A DNA stretch of 7,598 nucleotides from Clostridiaceae bacterium (GTDB taxonomy: Bacteria; Bacillota; Clostridia; DSM-8532): contig DUSJ01000082.1 of assembly GCA_012842645.1 (NCBI GenBank), positions 1-7,598 on the forward strand, written 5' to 3'. The notes under the pieces are model-generated. The model was not told the DNA's origin, did no database searches, and was given only the letters and a program-made list of their open reading frames with translations. Position 1 is the stretch's first letter; each line of letters opens with the position of its first letter. The position numbers and the translations under genes are program-made. This document shows, piece by piece, positions 1 to 5,973 of this stretch.

Positions 1-517
1 ACTCCTGGACAGTATCACGCGCCTTGCGAGGGCATATAACCTGACTATTCCGCCTACGGGCAGAACTCTGTCGGGCGGACTTGATCCGGGAGCCCTCCAC
101 AAACCGAAGCGCTTCTTCGGTTCAGCGCGCAATATCGAGAACGGAGGCAGCCTTACCATCATAGCCACAGCGCTGATCGATACCGGCAGCCGCATGGACG
201 ATGTAATATACGAAGAATTCAAGGGAACAGGCAACCTTGAGCTGCACCTGGACAGGAAGCTGTCCGAAAAGCGTATTTTCCCCGCAATAGATATAAACCG
301 TTCAGGAACGAGACGAGAAGAACTTTTGCTTTCACAGAAGGAACTCGAGGGAATATGGGCGATCCGCAAGGCAATGAGCAATCTCGGCACCGCGGATGTT
401 ACGGAGATGATCATAAACAGGCTGATGAACACGAAGACCAATGCCGAGTTCATAAACGGCATAAACACCGCCCTGACCCAGAAGGACAAAAACAGTTTCG
501 ATATCATATACAAATAA
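1..517 (+). CDS. rho: Transcription termination factor Rho, C-terminal part (5'-truncated by window edge)
   Basis: The frame is open from base 2 to the TAA at 515-517, giving 171 residues of the RecA-like motor domain of the hexameric RNA helicase Rho, which releases transcripts from RNA polymerase. The fragment starts in Walker B ([13 protein letters not shown]). It continues through the Q-loop (around TGRTLSGG), the [10 protein letters not shown] segment, the R-loop ([13 protein letters not shown]) and the arginine-rich EKR...NRSGTR stretch that holds the arginine-finger residues known from E. coli Rho. The C-terminal helices (around [17 protein letters not shown]) are complete, so only the N-terminal RNA-binding domain and Walker A are missing, beyond the window. 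rpmE follows 130 bases downstream, the usual Bacillota order. I see no intrinsic terminator directly after the stop, so rho transcripts could run into rpmE. Identification is close to certain from motif-by-motif agreement with the family. Confidence 0.97.
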   Translation, partial: LLDSITRLARAYNLTIPPTGRTLSGGLDPGALHKPKRFFGSARNIENGGSLTIIATALIDTGSRMDDVIYEEFKGTGNLELHLDRKLSEKRIFPAIDINRSGTRREELLLSQKELEGIWAIRKAMSNLGTADVTEMIINRLMNTKTNAEFINGINTALTQKDKNSFDIIYK

Positions 518-538
518 GCGGCAGCAGTTTCATTGTGC

Positions 539-567
539 TTGCAATTATGACACCGATATGGTAAAAT
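539..567 (+). promoter_or_regulatory. Putative sigma-A promoter of rpmE
   Basis: TTGCAA (539-544) and TAAAAT (562-567) are separated by exactly 17 bases, a good match to the housekeeping -35/-10 pattern. Transcription would start near 574, leaving a leader of about 74 bases before the rpmE ATG. It lies in the rho-rpmE gap, so rpmE can be expressed independently of rho. The call rests on the motif match only. Confidence 0.6.
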
Positions 568-573
568 ACCAGT

Positions 574-647
574 CGATGCTTTTTTGAGCCATGATTAAAG
601 AATGTTTCGATAAATGAAACGCAGTCAATGTAAGCGAGGTGAAAACC
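574..647 (+). promoter_or_regulatory. rpmE 5' leader, possible bL31 autoregulatory RNA
   Basis: This is the presumed untranslated leader between the promoter and the rpmE start. It contains a small hairpin with arms GTTTC (604-608) and GAAAC (616-620) and a possible GCTT/GAGC stem near 577-590, followed by the ribosome binding site GAGGTGA (636-642). Ribosomal protein L31 leaders that bind bL31 have been described in several bacterial groups, including Firmicutes. I cannot match this one to a covariance model by eye, so the function is inferred from position and the presence of modest structure. Confidence 0.3.
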
Positions 648-848
648 ATGCAGGAAGGTATCCATCCCAAATACGGACCGGCAGTTGTACGCTGTGCATG
701 CGGCGCGACTTTTGAAACAGGTTCGACAAAACCCGAACTCAGGGTCGAAATATGTTCACAGTGTCATCCATTCTTTACCGGTAAACAGAAGATAGTCGAC
801 ACCGGCGGACGTGTTGACAAGTTCAAGAAGAAATATGGAATCAAATAA
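648..848 (+). CDS. rpmE: 50S ribosomal protein bL31, zinc-binding (C+) form
   Basis: Encodes a 66-residue ribosomal protein of the large subunit that sits at the central protuberance and helps bridge the subunits. All four zinc ligands of the C+ form are present: C16 and C18 (CAC) and C36 and C39 (CSQC). The family blocks [25 protein letters not shown] and [10 protein letters not shown] are also intact. The ATG at 648 is preferred over the in-frame GTG at 639. The GTG lies inside the ribosome binding site GAGGTGA (636-642), which is spaced 5 bases from the ATG, and 66 residues beginning MQEGIHPKY is the normal family length and N-terminus. The gene lies downstream of rho and ends 8 bases before a terminator stem. 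The C+ form is usually replaced by a cysteine-free paralogue during zinc starvation; no such paralogue is in view. Confidence 0.97.
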   Translation: MQEGIHPKYGPAVVRCACGATFETGSTKPELRVEICSQCHPFFTGKQKIVDTGGRVDKFKKKYGIK

Positions 849-856
849 CAATAGAG

Positions 857-880
857 AACCGGGTTTATCCCCGGTTTTTT
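857..880 (+). terminator. Rho-independent terminator after rpmE
   Basis: Perfect 7-bp stem AACCGGG (857-863) and CCCGGTT (870-876) with a 6-base loop, running into an uninterrupted T tract (875-880). This is a textbook intrinsic terminator and closes the rho-rpmE unit. Confidence 0.88.
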
Positions 881-902
881 ATTTTAAGGCGGAGGACATT
901 AT

Positions 903-1814
903 ATGGGCAGGGAAAAGCAACCATGGAAATCATATGTTTTAATAGCTCTTGGGTGCCTGATCACCGCTATAGCGCTCAATGTTTTCCTTATTCCGTTCAA
1001 GCTGGCGCCCGGTGGAGTATCGGGGCTTTCTACGGTGGTTTATTATATCATTGGCGGTATCATCCCAGTGGGTGTCCTGATGCTTATTTTCAACATCCCC
1101 CTGTTCCTTTTGGGGTATAAGCACAAAGGCAGGGGATTCATGATTCGCTCCCTGTACGGGGCTGTGATGCTTTCCCTGGCAACGGATCTGACGGCTCCCT
1201 TCTTCAACTGGCTGACGAACGAGTACTTCATTGCTTTGGACAACGAGATGGCGAATCCGGACCTGCTGCTTTATGCCCTGCTTGGAGGCGGCATTATGGG
1301 ATTCGGCCTTGCGATTGTTCTTAAGGAAGACGCTACCACCGGCGGTACCGATATGCTCGCTGCATTGCTGAAAAACCTGTTCCCGAAGTTTTCGGTCGGC
1401 CAGTATCTGTTGTTCATGGACGGCTGTGTCATAGTCTTTGCCATAATCGCGTTCAAAAGCGTGAAATTGGGGCTCTATGCCTCGCTGAGCATCTATGTGG
1501 CGTCAAAAAGCATCGACGCATACCTCGAAGGCATGCATTTTTCAAAGAGCCTGCTGATAATATCCGAGAAATCCGAAATGATCGCCCAAAGGCTTCTTAC
1601 TGAAGTGGACAGGGGCGTGACAGGTCTGAAAGGAATAGGCATGTACAGTAAAAAGGACAAAACGGTGCTTCTCTGTGTTGTCAAGCGTGAAGAGATCCCC
1701 TTTGTCAAGCAAATCGTTAAGGAATGTGACCAAAGAGCTTTCGTTCTGCTTATCGACGTGCGCGAGGTGCTGGGCGAAGGATTTACCCCTTTGCCTCATT
1801 CAAAAGATAACTGA
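903..1814 (+). CDS. YitT/DUF2179 family membrane protein
   Basis: A 303-residue integral membrane protein of the YitT family (B. subtilis has several paralogues such as YitT, YqfU and YvjA); no transported substrate or biochemical activity is firmly established for it. The N-terminal membrane part spans roughly residues 10-205 and shows about five to six hydrophobic segments (near 11-30, 42-72, 83-99, 121-140, 167-184 and 189-201). It carries the family block NVFLIPFKLAPGGVSG at 26-41 and the ATTGGTDML block at 144-152. A soluble C-terminal DUF2179 domain covers about 216-298, with the typical GVTGLKGIGMYS stretch and the ending LIDVREVLGEGF. The ATG at 903 is preceded by GGAGG (891-895) at 7 bases. 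Length and domain order are normal. Only 22 bases separate it from the rpmE terminator, so it has little room for its own promoter. Confidence 0.93.
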   Translation: MGREKQPWKSYVLIALGCLITAIALNVFLIPFKLAPGGVSGLSTVVYYIIGGIIPVGVLMLIFNIPLFLLGYKHKGRGFMIRSLYGAVMLSLATDLTAPFFNWLTNEYFIALDNEMANPDLLLYALLGGGIMGFGLAIVLKEDATTGGTDMLAALLKNLFPKFSVGQYLLFMDGCVIVFAIIAFKSVKLGLYASLSIYVASKSIDAYLEGMHFSKSLLIISEKSEMIAQRLLTEVDRGVTGLKGIGMYSKKDKTVLLCVVKREEIPFVKQIVKECDQRAFVLLIDVREVLGEGFTPLPHSKDN

Positions 1815-1844
1815 TGGCTTACGTATCTATCCAGCTTACTTAAT

Positions 1845-1873
1845 ATAAATGGCTGCTTACTGCAGCCATTTAT
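1845..1873. terminator. Perfect 12-bp hairpin between convergent genes, putative bidirectional terminator
   Basis: Arms ATAAATGGCTGC (1845-1856) and GCAGCCATTTAT (1862-1873) are fully complementary around a 5-base loop. It sits between the convergent ends of the YitT-family gene and the ABC operon. The AT-rich base of the stem gives ATTTAT after the GC core on either strand, but neither side has a strong T tract, so termination efficiency is uncertain. Confidence 0.55.
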
Positions 1874-1880
1874 CACTCGG

Positions 1881-1939
1881 TGAATCCATCAGGGATTCAA
1901 GTCGCGACAGCACCGCTATCCGTGCTTCGCTTAAGTCGC
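1881..1939. repeat. Cluster of short inverted and direct repeats, function unknown
   Basis: Directly next to the preceding hairpin is a second perfect stem, TGAATCC (1881-1887) with GGATTCA (1893-1899). A third stem follows, made of GCGA-C-AGCAC (1904-1913, one bulged C) with GTGCTTCGC (1922-1930). AAGTCGC occurs twice, at 1899-1905 and 1933-1939. No open reading frame of note lies here. It could be part of a compound terminator, a small structured RNA, or a copy of a dispersed intergenic repeat; the window holds no second copy to decide. Confidence 0.4.
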
Positions 1940-1961
1940 ATGCAGACACGCGTTTACCTTA

Positions 1962-2690
1962 CTAATCCTTTATGACTGCTTTCCTGGCCAGCAGCCAGCT
2001 GAAGCCGTAAAAGGCAGCCGACAGAACGATGCCTGACACCACGGCATTGGCCGGGGCTTCAAAAGCGAACCTGATGACCTTTGCGAAAACATTGGATATT
2101 GCAAATCTGAAAATGTACTTATCCATCGCCGGAAGAACAAAAAGCAGAGCTGCGGGCACGCCGACGGATACGGCTATTTTCTGTCCCTTGTTCATCCTGT
2201 AATATAGTGTCGTGATTAAAAAACCCAAAGCCGAAACCATTGAATAAATGCTGAAGCAAAAAAGGAATGAAACCGGGAAAGCAGCGACGGCGCTGTTCTG
2301 CGGACCGTACATCAGTTCCAGCATCCCGATGAAATCAAGCCTTCCGCCAAAAGTCAGCAGGTTTTTGCCTATAACAAGGATGATGTTGTCAATCAATGAC
2401 ATGGCAAGGCAAAGGATCAGCGAACACATAATCTGGCTTGATATGATTGCCTTCCTGCTAATCCCGTTCTGCATGAAAAACCTGAATGTTTCCCTGAAGG
2501 AGTTCAGTCCTAATATGAATAGAAATACAATCGTGGCGATTTCCAGGCTGTTGGTCTTTCCTTCGGTGGTCTTGATGGTTATAATGGTTGTGCTTATCAG
2601 CAAAATCAGTGCCGCCACAGCCAGGTAAAAGATAATGACAGATTTTTTGCTTTCATACAGGCGATATTTCAAGGCTGCTTTGATATTCAT
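1962..2690 (-). CDS. ABC transporter membrane subunit (ABC-2-like, YtrC/D-type context)
   Basis: A 242-residue, strongly hydrophobic protein with about six predicted transmembrane segments (near residues 18-38, 48-66, 84-108, 133-163, 172-190 and 214-236). This fits the membrane half of an ABC-2-like exporter. Sequence motifs are weak, so the role is inferred mainly from the topology and from being the last gene of a GntR/ATPase/permease operon. Its ATG overlaps the stop of the ATPase gene by ATGA, implying translational coupling and a fixed stoichiometry. GGAGG inside the end of the ATPase gene lies about 8-9 bases upstream of the ATG. The likely working unit is a homodimer of this protein with two ATPase subunits, as no second permease is seen. 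No solute-binding protein is encoded nearby, which argues for export or envelope stress defence rather than uptake. The substrate cannot be told. Confidence 0.75.
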   Translation of the reverse strand: MNIKAALKYRLYESKKSVIIFYLAVAALILLISTTIITIKTTEGKTNSLEIATIVFLFILGLNSFRETFRFFMQNGISRKAIISSQIMCSLILCLAMSLIDNIILVIGKNLLTFGGRLDFIGMLELMYGPQNSAVAAFPVSFLFCFSIYSMVSALGFLITTLYYRMNKGQKIAVSVGVPAALLFVLPAMDKYIFRFAISNVFAKVIRFAFEAPANAVVSGIVLSAAFYGFSWLLARKAVIKD

Positions 2691-3553
2691 TGCATGTTTC
2701 CTCCTTCCCCGGTCAGTTGGATGAATAATTTCTGCAGATCCATCCTTGATATGCTGAGACCTTCAGGCATTGATCTTTTGTCCGGGGTGCCTTCTATATA
2801 GGCATTCTTCAGCCCGCCAAGAGTCTCGGAAGCAATAACTTTTTTATCCCGCGCAAATTCATCCACGGCGGAGATATGTCCGGTAACACAGTAGTATTTT
2901 GAAAGCAGGGATTCCCTTGGCTCGTTCCTGATAATCCTGCCTTTGTTGATTATGACAACATCCTCTATGATACCGGAAACTTCCTCAATGAGGTGGGTCG
3001 AAATGATATAAGTTGCCGGGTTCTCCGAGTAAGTCTCTATCAGCACCCTGTAAAAAAGATCCCTGTGGTTTGCGTCCAGCCCGAGGACCGGCTCGTCAAG
3101 CAGGATGTACGGAACGTTTACGCTCAATGCCGTTACCAGTTTGAATATGGTTCCGTAACCTGTGGACAGTGATTTTATTTTTTTATTAAGGGAAAGGCCG
3201 AACCTCCCCGACAGTTCCACGGCCCTGTCCCTGTCGAAGGAATCATAGAATTCCCCTGTCCATCGGAAGGCATCCGCCACCTTCATGTTCTCGGGATAAT
3301 AATTGCTTTCGCTCATCATGAATATCCTGGAAAGATTACTTTCATTCTCGGTTACCGGCGACCCGTCAAGGATGACGCTGCCTTCGTCGGCAAAGATTCT
3401 GCCGGTGATAGTGTTGAGCAGCGTGGTTTTCCCCGCTCCGTTCCTGCCAAGCAGGCCATAGATCCTGTTCTCCCCGAAATAAAGATTTATCCTGTCCAGG
3501 GCTGTTATGTCACCGAATCTCTTCGTTACATTCGTTACACTCAAGCCTTTCAT
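2687..3553 (-). CDS. ABC transporter ATP-binding protein, YtrB-type
   Basis: A 288-residue cytoplasmic ATPase that should power the adjacent membrane subunit. Walker A is GRNGAGKT (36-43). The signature region reads LSTGYG (129-134) instead of the usual LSGGQ, Walker B is YILLDEP (149-155) and the H-loop is STH with H187. The Q-loop position (about 79-84, MMSESN) lacks an obvious glutamine. These deviations recur in the YtrB-like subfamily as I recall it, so I do not read them as inactivation. After about residue 215 there is an extra C-terminal region of unknown role. The start ATG overlaps the regulator's TGA (ATGA), with GAGGG about 8 bases upstream. It forms one operon with the GntR regulator before it and the membrane protein after it, the arrangement of the B. 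subtilis ytr cell-envelope-stress operon. The match is at family level only. Confidence 0.9.
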   Translation of the reverse strand: MKGLSVTNVTKRFGDITALDRINLYFGENRIYGLLGRNGAGKTTLLNTITGRIFADEGSVILDGSPVTENESNLSRIFMMSESNYYPENMKVADAFRWTGEFYDSFDRDRAVELSGRFGLSLNKKIKSLSTGYGTIFKLVTALSVNVPYILLDEPVLGLDANHRDLFYRVLIETYSENPATYIISTHLIEEVSGIIEDVVIINKGRIIRNEPRESLLSKYYCVTGHISAVDEFARDKKVIASETLGGLKNAYIEGTPDKRSMPEGLSISRMDLQKLFIQLTGEGGNMQ

Positions 3554-3918
3554 TCCTTAAACCCTCTTTCCACCATTTTGATTATGTCTTCCTTTGAAAA
3601 ACCCAATCGCTTCGCTTCGCTGACGAGCTTTGAGACGTAATTGTCAAAAAACTCTTCTTTTCTACGGTTCTTTAGTTTCCCGACAGCGCCTTTGGCCACA
3701 AACATACCAAGCCCTCTTCTCTTGTACACGATTCCCCTGTCCACGAGAATGTTTATTCCTTTTAATGCAGTTGCCGGGTTGATCTTATAACTTACTGATA
3801 TCTCAGTGGTCGAAGGGATCTGCGTTTCTTCCGGGAAGACCCCGGACAGTATGGCATCCTCGATCTGTTCGGCGATTTGTATGAATAATGGCCGTTCGTC
3901 TTCAAAATGCAGCTGCAA
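3550..3918 (-). CDS. GntR family transcriptional regulator, YtrA subfamily
   Basis: A 122-residue DNA-binding regulator, short as is typical for the YtrA subfamily, which has a GntR winged helix-turn-helix and a short C-terminal dimerisation part instead of a large effector domain. The family opening (RPLFIQIAEQIEDAILSG, residues 9-26) is followed by the helix-turn-helix and wing (about 33-75, with the IPSTTEISVSYKINPATALKGINIL block and the RRGLGMFVAKGA wing). The C-terminal helices run over about 80-120. The start appears to be TTG at 3918. GGGTGA lies 6 bases upstream, and residues MQLHF fit the family N-terminus; a CTG two codons in is the alternative. It is the first gene of the operon and should repress it through the palindrome at 3986-4011. 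Which signal releases it is unknown; in related systems cell-wall antibiotics induce. Confidence 0.9.
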   Translation of the reverse strand: MQLHFEDERPLFIQIAEQIEDAILSGVFPEETQIPSTTEISVSYKINPATALKGINILVDRGIVYKRRGLGMFVAKGAVGKLKNRRKEEFFDNYVSKLVSEAKRLGFSKEDIIKMVERGFKE

Positions 3919-3974
3919 TCCTCTTCACCCTTTCCGCGCAGAATGGCCGGCGATCTTTCGTGTGGCTGAATGCT

Positions 3975-4011
3975 AATTAGTTAATTAGTTAGTTACTCAT
4001 ATAACTAACTA
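3975..4011. promoter_or_regulatory. Palindromic operator, likely binding site of the GntR/YtrA regulator
   Basis: Two perfect 10-base arms, TAGTTAGTTA (3986-3995) and TAACTAACTA (4002-4011), flank the 6-base spacer CTCATA. Directly beside them lie two tandem copies of AATTAGTT (3975-3982 and 3983-3990), so TTAGTTA-like half-sites continue past the palindrome. The right arm overlaps the -10 element of the operon promoter and the rest covers the predicted start point near 4001. That placement fits repression by blocking RNA polymerase. Assignment to the adjacent regulator is inferred from location and symmetry. Confidence 0.75.
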
Positions 4012-4035
4012 TACCACTAATTTTTTATTTGTCAA
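4008..4035 (-). promoter_or_regulatory. Sigma-A promoter of the GntR-ABC operon
   Basis: Read on the minus strand, a perfect TTGACA (4035-4030) is followed after 16 bases by TATAGT (4013-4008). The predicted start is near 4001, giving a leader of about 80 bases before the TTG start codon. The -10 is embedded in the operator palindrome, so this is a strong promoter that can be shut off by its own first gene product. Confidence 0.8.
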
Positions 4036-4171
4036 CAGTTAATTTTATATATGAAATCATATTTGCTATTGTAAAATATAATAATTTTTCTTATTGTATT
4101 ATTGTCAGCAAATACTTGCCATTGATTTAGGATGCGGATAAGGATGCCTTTGATCATTTTTTGCTGAACGG
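4036..4171 (+). other. AT-rich divergent intergenic region with weak promoter candidates for the phosphatase gene
   Basis: This stretch lies between the divergent ABC operon promoter and the phosphatase start. It is very AT-rich, particularly 4036-4105. A possible promoter toward the right is TTGTAA (4069-4074) with TATTGT (4092-4097) at 17 bases; TATAAT at 4077-4082 has no convincing -35. Three head-to-tail GGATNN hexamers (GGATGC, GGATAA, GGATGC) occupy 4130-4147. None of these is strong enough to name the phosphatase promoter with confidence, and I see no coding potential here. Confidence 0.35.
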
Positions 4172-4960
4172 ATGGTATCGATGATAATTGATTGCTGTGC
4201 TGTCTGCGCTCCCGGACCGGCAAGGCCGGAAAACCAGGACAACCTGTATATAAACGGCGTATTTCGGGAGAACTTTTCCGACAATACCCCTTTCCGGTAC
4301 AGCGACAGGGTCTCAAACCGTGGTCTCTACGCAGTGGCGGACGGAATGGGTACCGAAAAACACGGCGCTCTTGCAGCTCTTATCGCGGTACAGGCTATGG
4401 ATACCATCAGGCTGTCAGACCTTACAGGCCGCAGTATGGCTTGTTACCTGATTGGAAGAAACGCGGTAATCTGTGACATGATGAAAGAAAACGGCGAAAT
4501 ATGTATAGGATCAACATTCGCCGGCCTTGCCATAAACGGCGGGAATGCCTGCGCTGTGAACATAGGCAACAGCAGGATATACCTGCTGCGGGGCCGGAGA
4601 TTAACGCAATTGAGCCATGATCACACAACAGTCCTGCAGGAGCCCGATACCGGGGTTGCTGCAGAAGGGCCGGGATACAGACACGATGAAGGGCGCAGAC
4701 TCACGCAGCACCTTGGGGTTATCCCCGGTGAATTTGACATTGAACCTCATATCGTCAGCTTTCCACTGGTCGATAATGATCTTTTACTGCTGTGCAGCGA
4801 CGGCCTGACAGATATGCTCGACGATTCCTGTATCAGTAGAGTTCTTGAGACATCAGCTTCAATGGACCGGAAAGTTGAAACCCTGTACGAGTCTGCCCTC
4901 AGGAACGGAGGGAAAGACGACGTTACCATATTGCTTTTGAAAGTGAAAAAAGAAGTTTAG
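4172..4960 (+). CDS. PP2C-family (PPM) Ser/Thr protein phosphatase
   Basis: A 262-residue metal-dependent phosphatase, one catalytic domain in length like bacterial Stp/PrpC. The motifs appear in order: RPENQDN (18-24), VADGMG (55-60, metal ligand D57), GSTFAGLAI, VNIGNSRIYLLR (the usual GDSR is GNSR), LTQLSHDHT, LTQHLG, LLLCSDGLTDML (D210) and GGKDDVTILLL (D249). All aspartates expected to hold the Mn/Mg ions are therefore present and activity is likely. No transmembrane or extra regulatory domain is visible. ATG 4172 and ATG 4181 (product then starting MIIDCC) are both possible, and neither has a good ribosome binding site; the second gives a more typical N-terminus. The gene stands alone, divergent from the ABC operon and upstream of transketolase. 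The partner PASTA-type Ser/Thr kinase often found next to such genes is not in the window, so the substrate is unknown. Confidence 0.92.
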   Translation: MVSMIIDCCAVCAPGPARPENQDNLYINGVFRENFSDNTPFRYSDRVSNRGLYAVADGMGTEKHGALAALIAVQAMDTIRLSDLTGRSMACYLIGRNAVICDMMKENGEICIGSTFAGLAINGGNACAVNIGNSRIYLLRGRRLTQLSHDHTTVLQEPDTGVAAEGPGYRHDEGRRLTQHLGVIPGEFDIEPHIVSFPLVDNDLLLLCSDGLTDMLDDSCISRVLETSASMDRKVETLYESALRNGGKDDVTILLLKVKKEV

Positions 4961-4962
4961 TC

Positions 4963-4991
4963 TGCAGATTGTTATATTTTTGTAGTATAAT
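4963..4991 (+). promoter_or_regulatory. Candidate promoter of the transketolase operon
   Basis: A perfect -10 TATAAT lies at 4986-4991, but the sequence 17 bases upstream (TGCAGA, 4963-4968) is a poor -35. The predicted start near 4998 would leave a leader of about 85 bases that includes the hairpin at 5016-5046. A second TATAAT at 5057-5062 lies too close to the ribosome binding site and also lacks a -35. Confidence 0.45.
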
Positions 4992-5015
4992 TGAATAAAG
5001 GTTCTACTGAATGAC

Positions 5016-5046
5016 GAAGATCCTATTGATAACAATAGGTTTCTTC
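5016..5046 (+). terminator. Leader hairpin upstream of transketolase, terminator or attenuator-like
   Basis: Perfect 7-bp stem CCTATTG (5022-5028) and CAATAGG (5033-5039) with loop ATAA. It is extended by GAAGA (5016-5020) pairing with TCTTC (5042-5046) across a small internal loop. The sequence after the core stem, TTTCTT, is T-rich but broken by a C. It may end the phosphatase transcript. If the promoter at 4986 is used, it instead lies in the transketolase leader and could act as an attenuator or stabilise the mRNA. Confidence 0.45.
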
Positions 5047-5083
5047 ATTGTAAAAATATAATAACATGAAGGGGTAACAAAGT

Positions 5084-5923
5084 ATGGACGACAAGACAAG
5101 ATTACAACTAAAGAAAACAGCGACCTTGATCAGGAAAGGTATTATTACGGCGGTGGCCTCGGCGGGGAGCGGGCACCCGGGGGGATCTTTATCCATAGCG
5201 GATATATTGACATACCTTTATTTCGTGGAGATGAAGATAGATCCCAGGAACCCGAAGGATCCCGACAGGGACCGACTGGTTATGTCCAAGGGCCACTGCA
5301 CGCCGGGACTGTATGCTGCCCTTGCCCACAGGGGATTTTTCCCGATTGAAGACCTTGAAAGTTTCAGGCAGGCCGACAGCTATCTTGAAGGACATCCCAA
5401 TATGAACAAGGTGCCTGGTGTCGATATGTCTACGGGTTCTTTAGGCCAGGGGATCGCTGCTGCGGTGGGCATGGCGCTTGCCGGGAAACTGGACAAAAAG
5501 GATTACCGGGTCTATGCCATACTTGGAGACGGAGAACTTGACGAGGGGCAGGTCTGGGAGGCTGCTATGGCCGCTGCCCATTATAAGCTGGACAATCTGA
5601 CTGCCATCGTGGATTACAACAGGCTCCAGATCGACGGCGACATCACAAAGGTAATGAATCCTGAGCCGATTGCCGACAAGTTTGCGGCATTCGGTTGGAA
5701 TGTAATATCCATAAATGCTCACGATTTCGATGAAATAGAGAAGGCTGTAAACCAGGCAAAGGAATACAAGGGGAAACCAACGGCGATCGTTGCCCATTCA
5801 GTCAAGGGGAAAGGCGTTTCCTACATGGAAGACCAGGCTCAGTGGCATGGAAGCGCGCCTAAAAAAGAGCAGGCGGAACAGGCCCTGGCGGAACTGGACG
5901 AATACCTGAAAAGCCTTGAATAA
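5084..5923 (+). CDS. tktN: Transketolase, N-terminal (thiamine-diphosphate-binding) subunit
   Basis: A 279-residue subunit of a split transketolase, a cytoplasmic enzyme of the non-oxidative pentose phosphate pathway. It moves two-carbon ketol units, for example from xylulose 5-phosphate to ribose 5-phosphate or erythrose 4-phosphate. It carries the pyrophosphate-binding half of the active site: GSGHPGGSLS (28-37, H31), SKGH (68-71, H71), GHPN (103-106, H104), STGSLGQG (116-123), and the thiamine diphosphate motif from GDGE (148-151) to N179 with metal ligands D149 and N179. The late histidine block WHGSAP is also present. Full-length transketolases are about 650 residues; this gene ends where the first domain ends, and the rest is the next gene. 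The start is ATG 5084, with AAGGGG (5069-5074) 9 bases upstream. The symbol is a convention for split enzymes, not a confirmed locus name. Confidence 0.96.
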   Translation: MDDKTRLQLKKTATLIRKGIITAVASAGSGHPGGSLSIADILTYLYFVEMKIDPRNPKDPDRDRLVMSKGHCTPGLYAALAHRGFFPIEDLESFRQADSYLEGHPNMNKVPGVDMSTGSLGQGIAAAVGMALAGKLDKKDYRVYAILGDGELDEGQVWEAAMAAAHYKLDNLTAIVDYNRLQIDGDITKVMNPEPIADKFAAFGWNVISINAHDFDEIEKAVNQAKEYKGKPTAIVAHSVKGKGVSYMEDQAQWHGSAPKKEQAEQALAELDEYLKSLE

Positions 5924-5973
5924 TTCATTTAGACTTATATGCACTGAAATTAAAAAAATGGAGGAATTTAATC

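Noticed and set aside
129..134. Possible inactivation of the ABC ATPase from the LSTGYG signature (residue positions 129-134 of that protein)
   Set aside because: Walker A, Walker B with the catalytic glutamate, and the H-loop are intact, and divergent signatures are common in this subfamily.
639..647. Upstream GTG start for rpmE giving a 69-residue protein
   Set aside because: The GTG is part of the ribosome binding site GAGGTGA itself; the ATG at 648 has correct spacing and gives the normal 66-residue family length.
2248..2628. 126-codon open frame on the plus strand
   Set aside because: Lies antisense inside the membrane subunit gene, has no ribosome binding site or recognisable motif, and reads as a shadow of the minus-strand gene.
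3975..4011. The repeated TTAG/TTAA units as a CRISPR, iteron or microsatellite
   Set aside because: Too few and too short units, no spacers or replication gene; the symmetry and promoter overlap fit an operator better.
4032..4316. 94-codon open frame on the minus strand across the phosphatase start
   Set aside because: Antisense to a well-supported PP2C gene and an AT-rich spacer; its composition is typical of a chance frame.
5441..5797. 118-codon minus-strand open frame inside the transketolase N subunit
   Set aside because: Antisense shadow; the plus-strand protein carries all the thiamine diphosphate motifs here.
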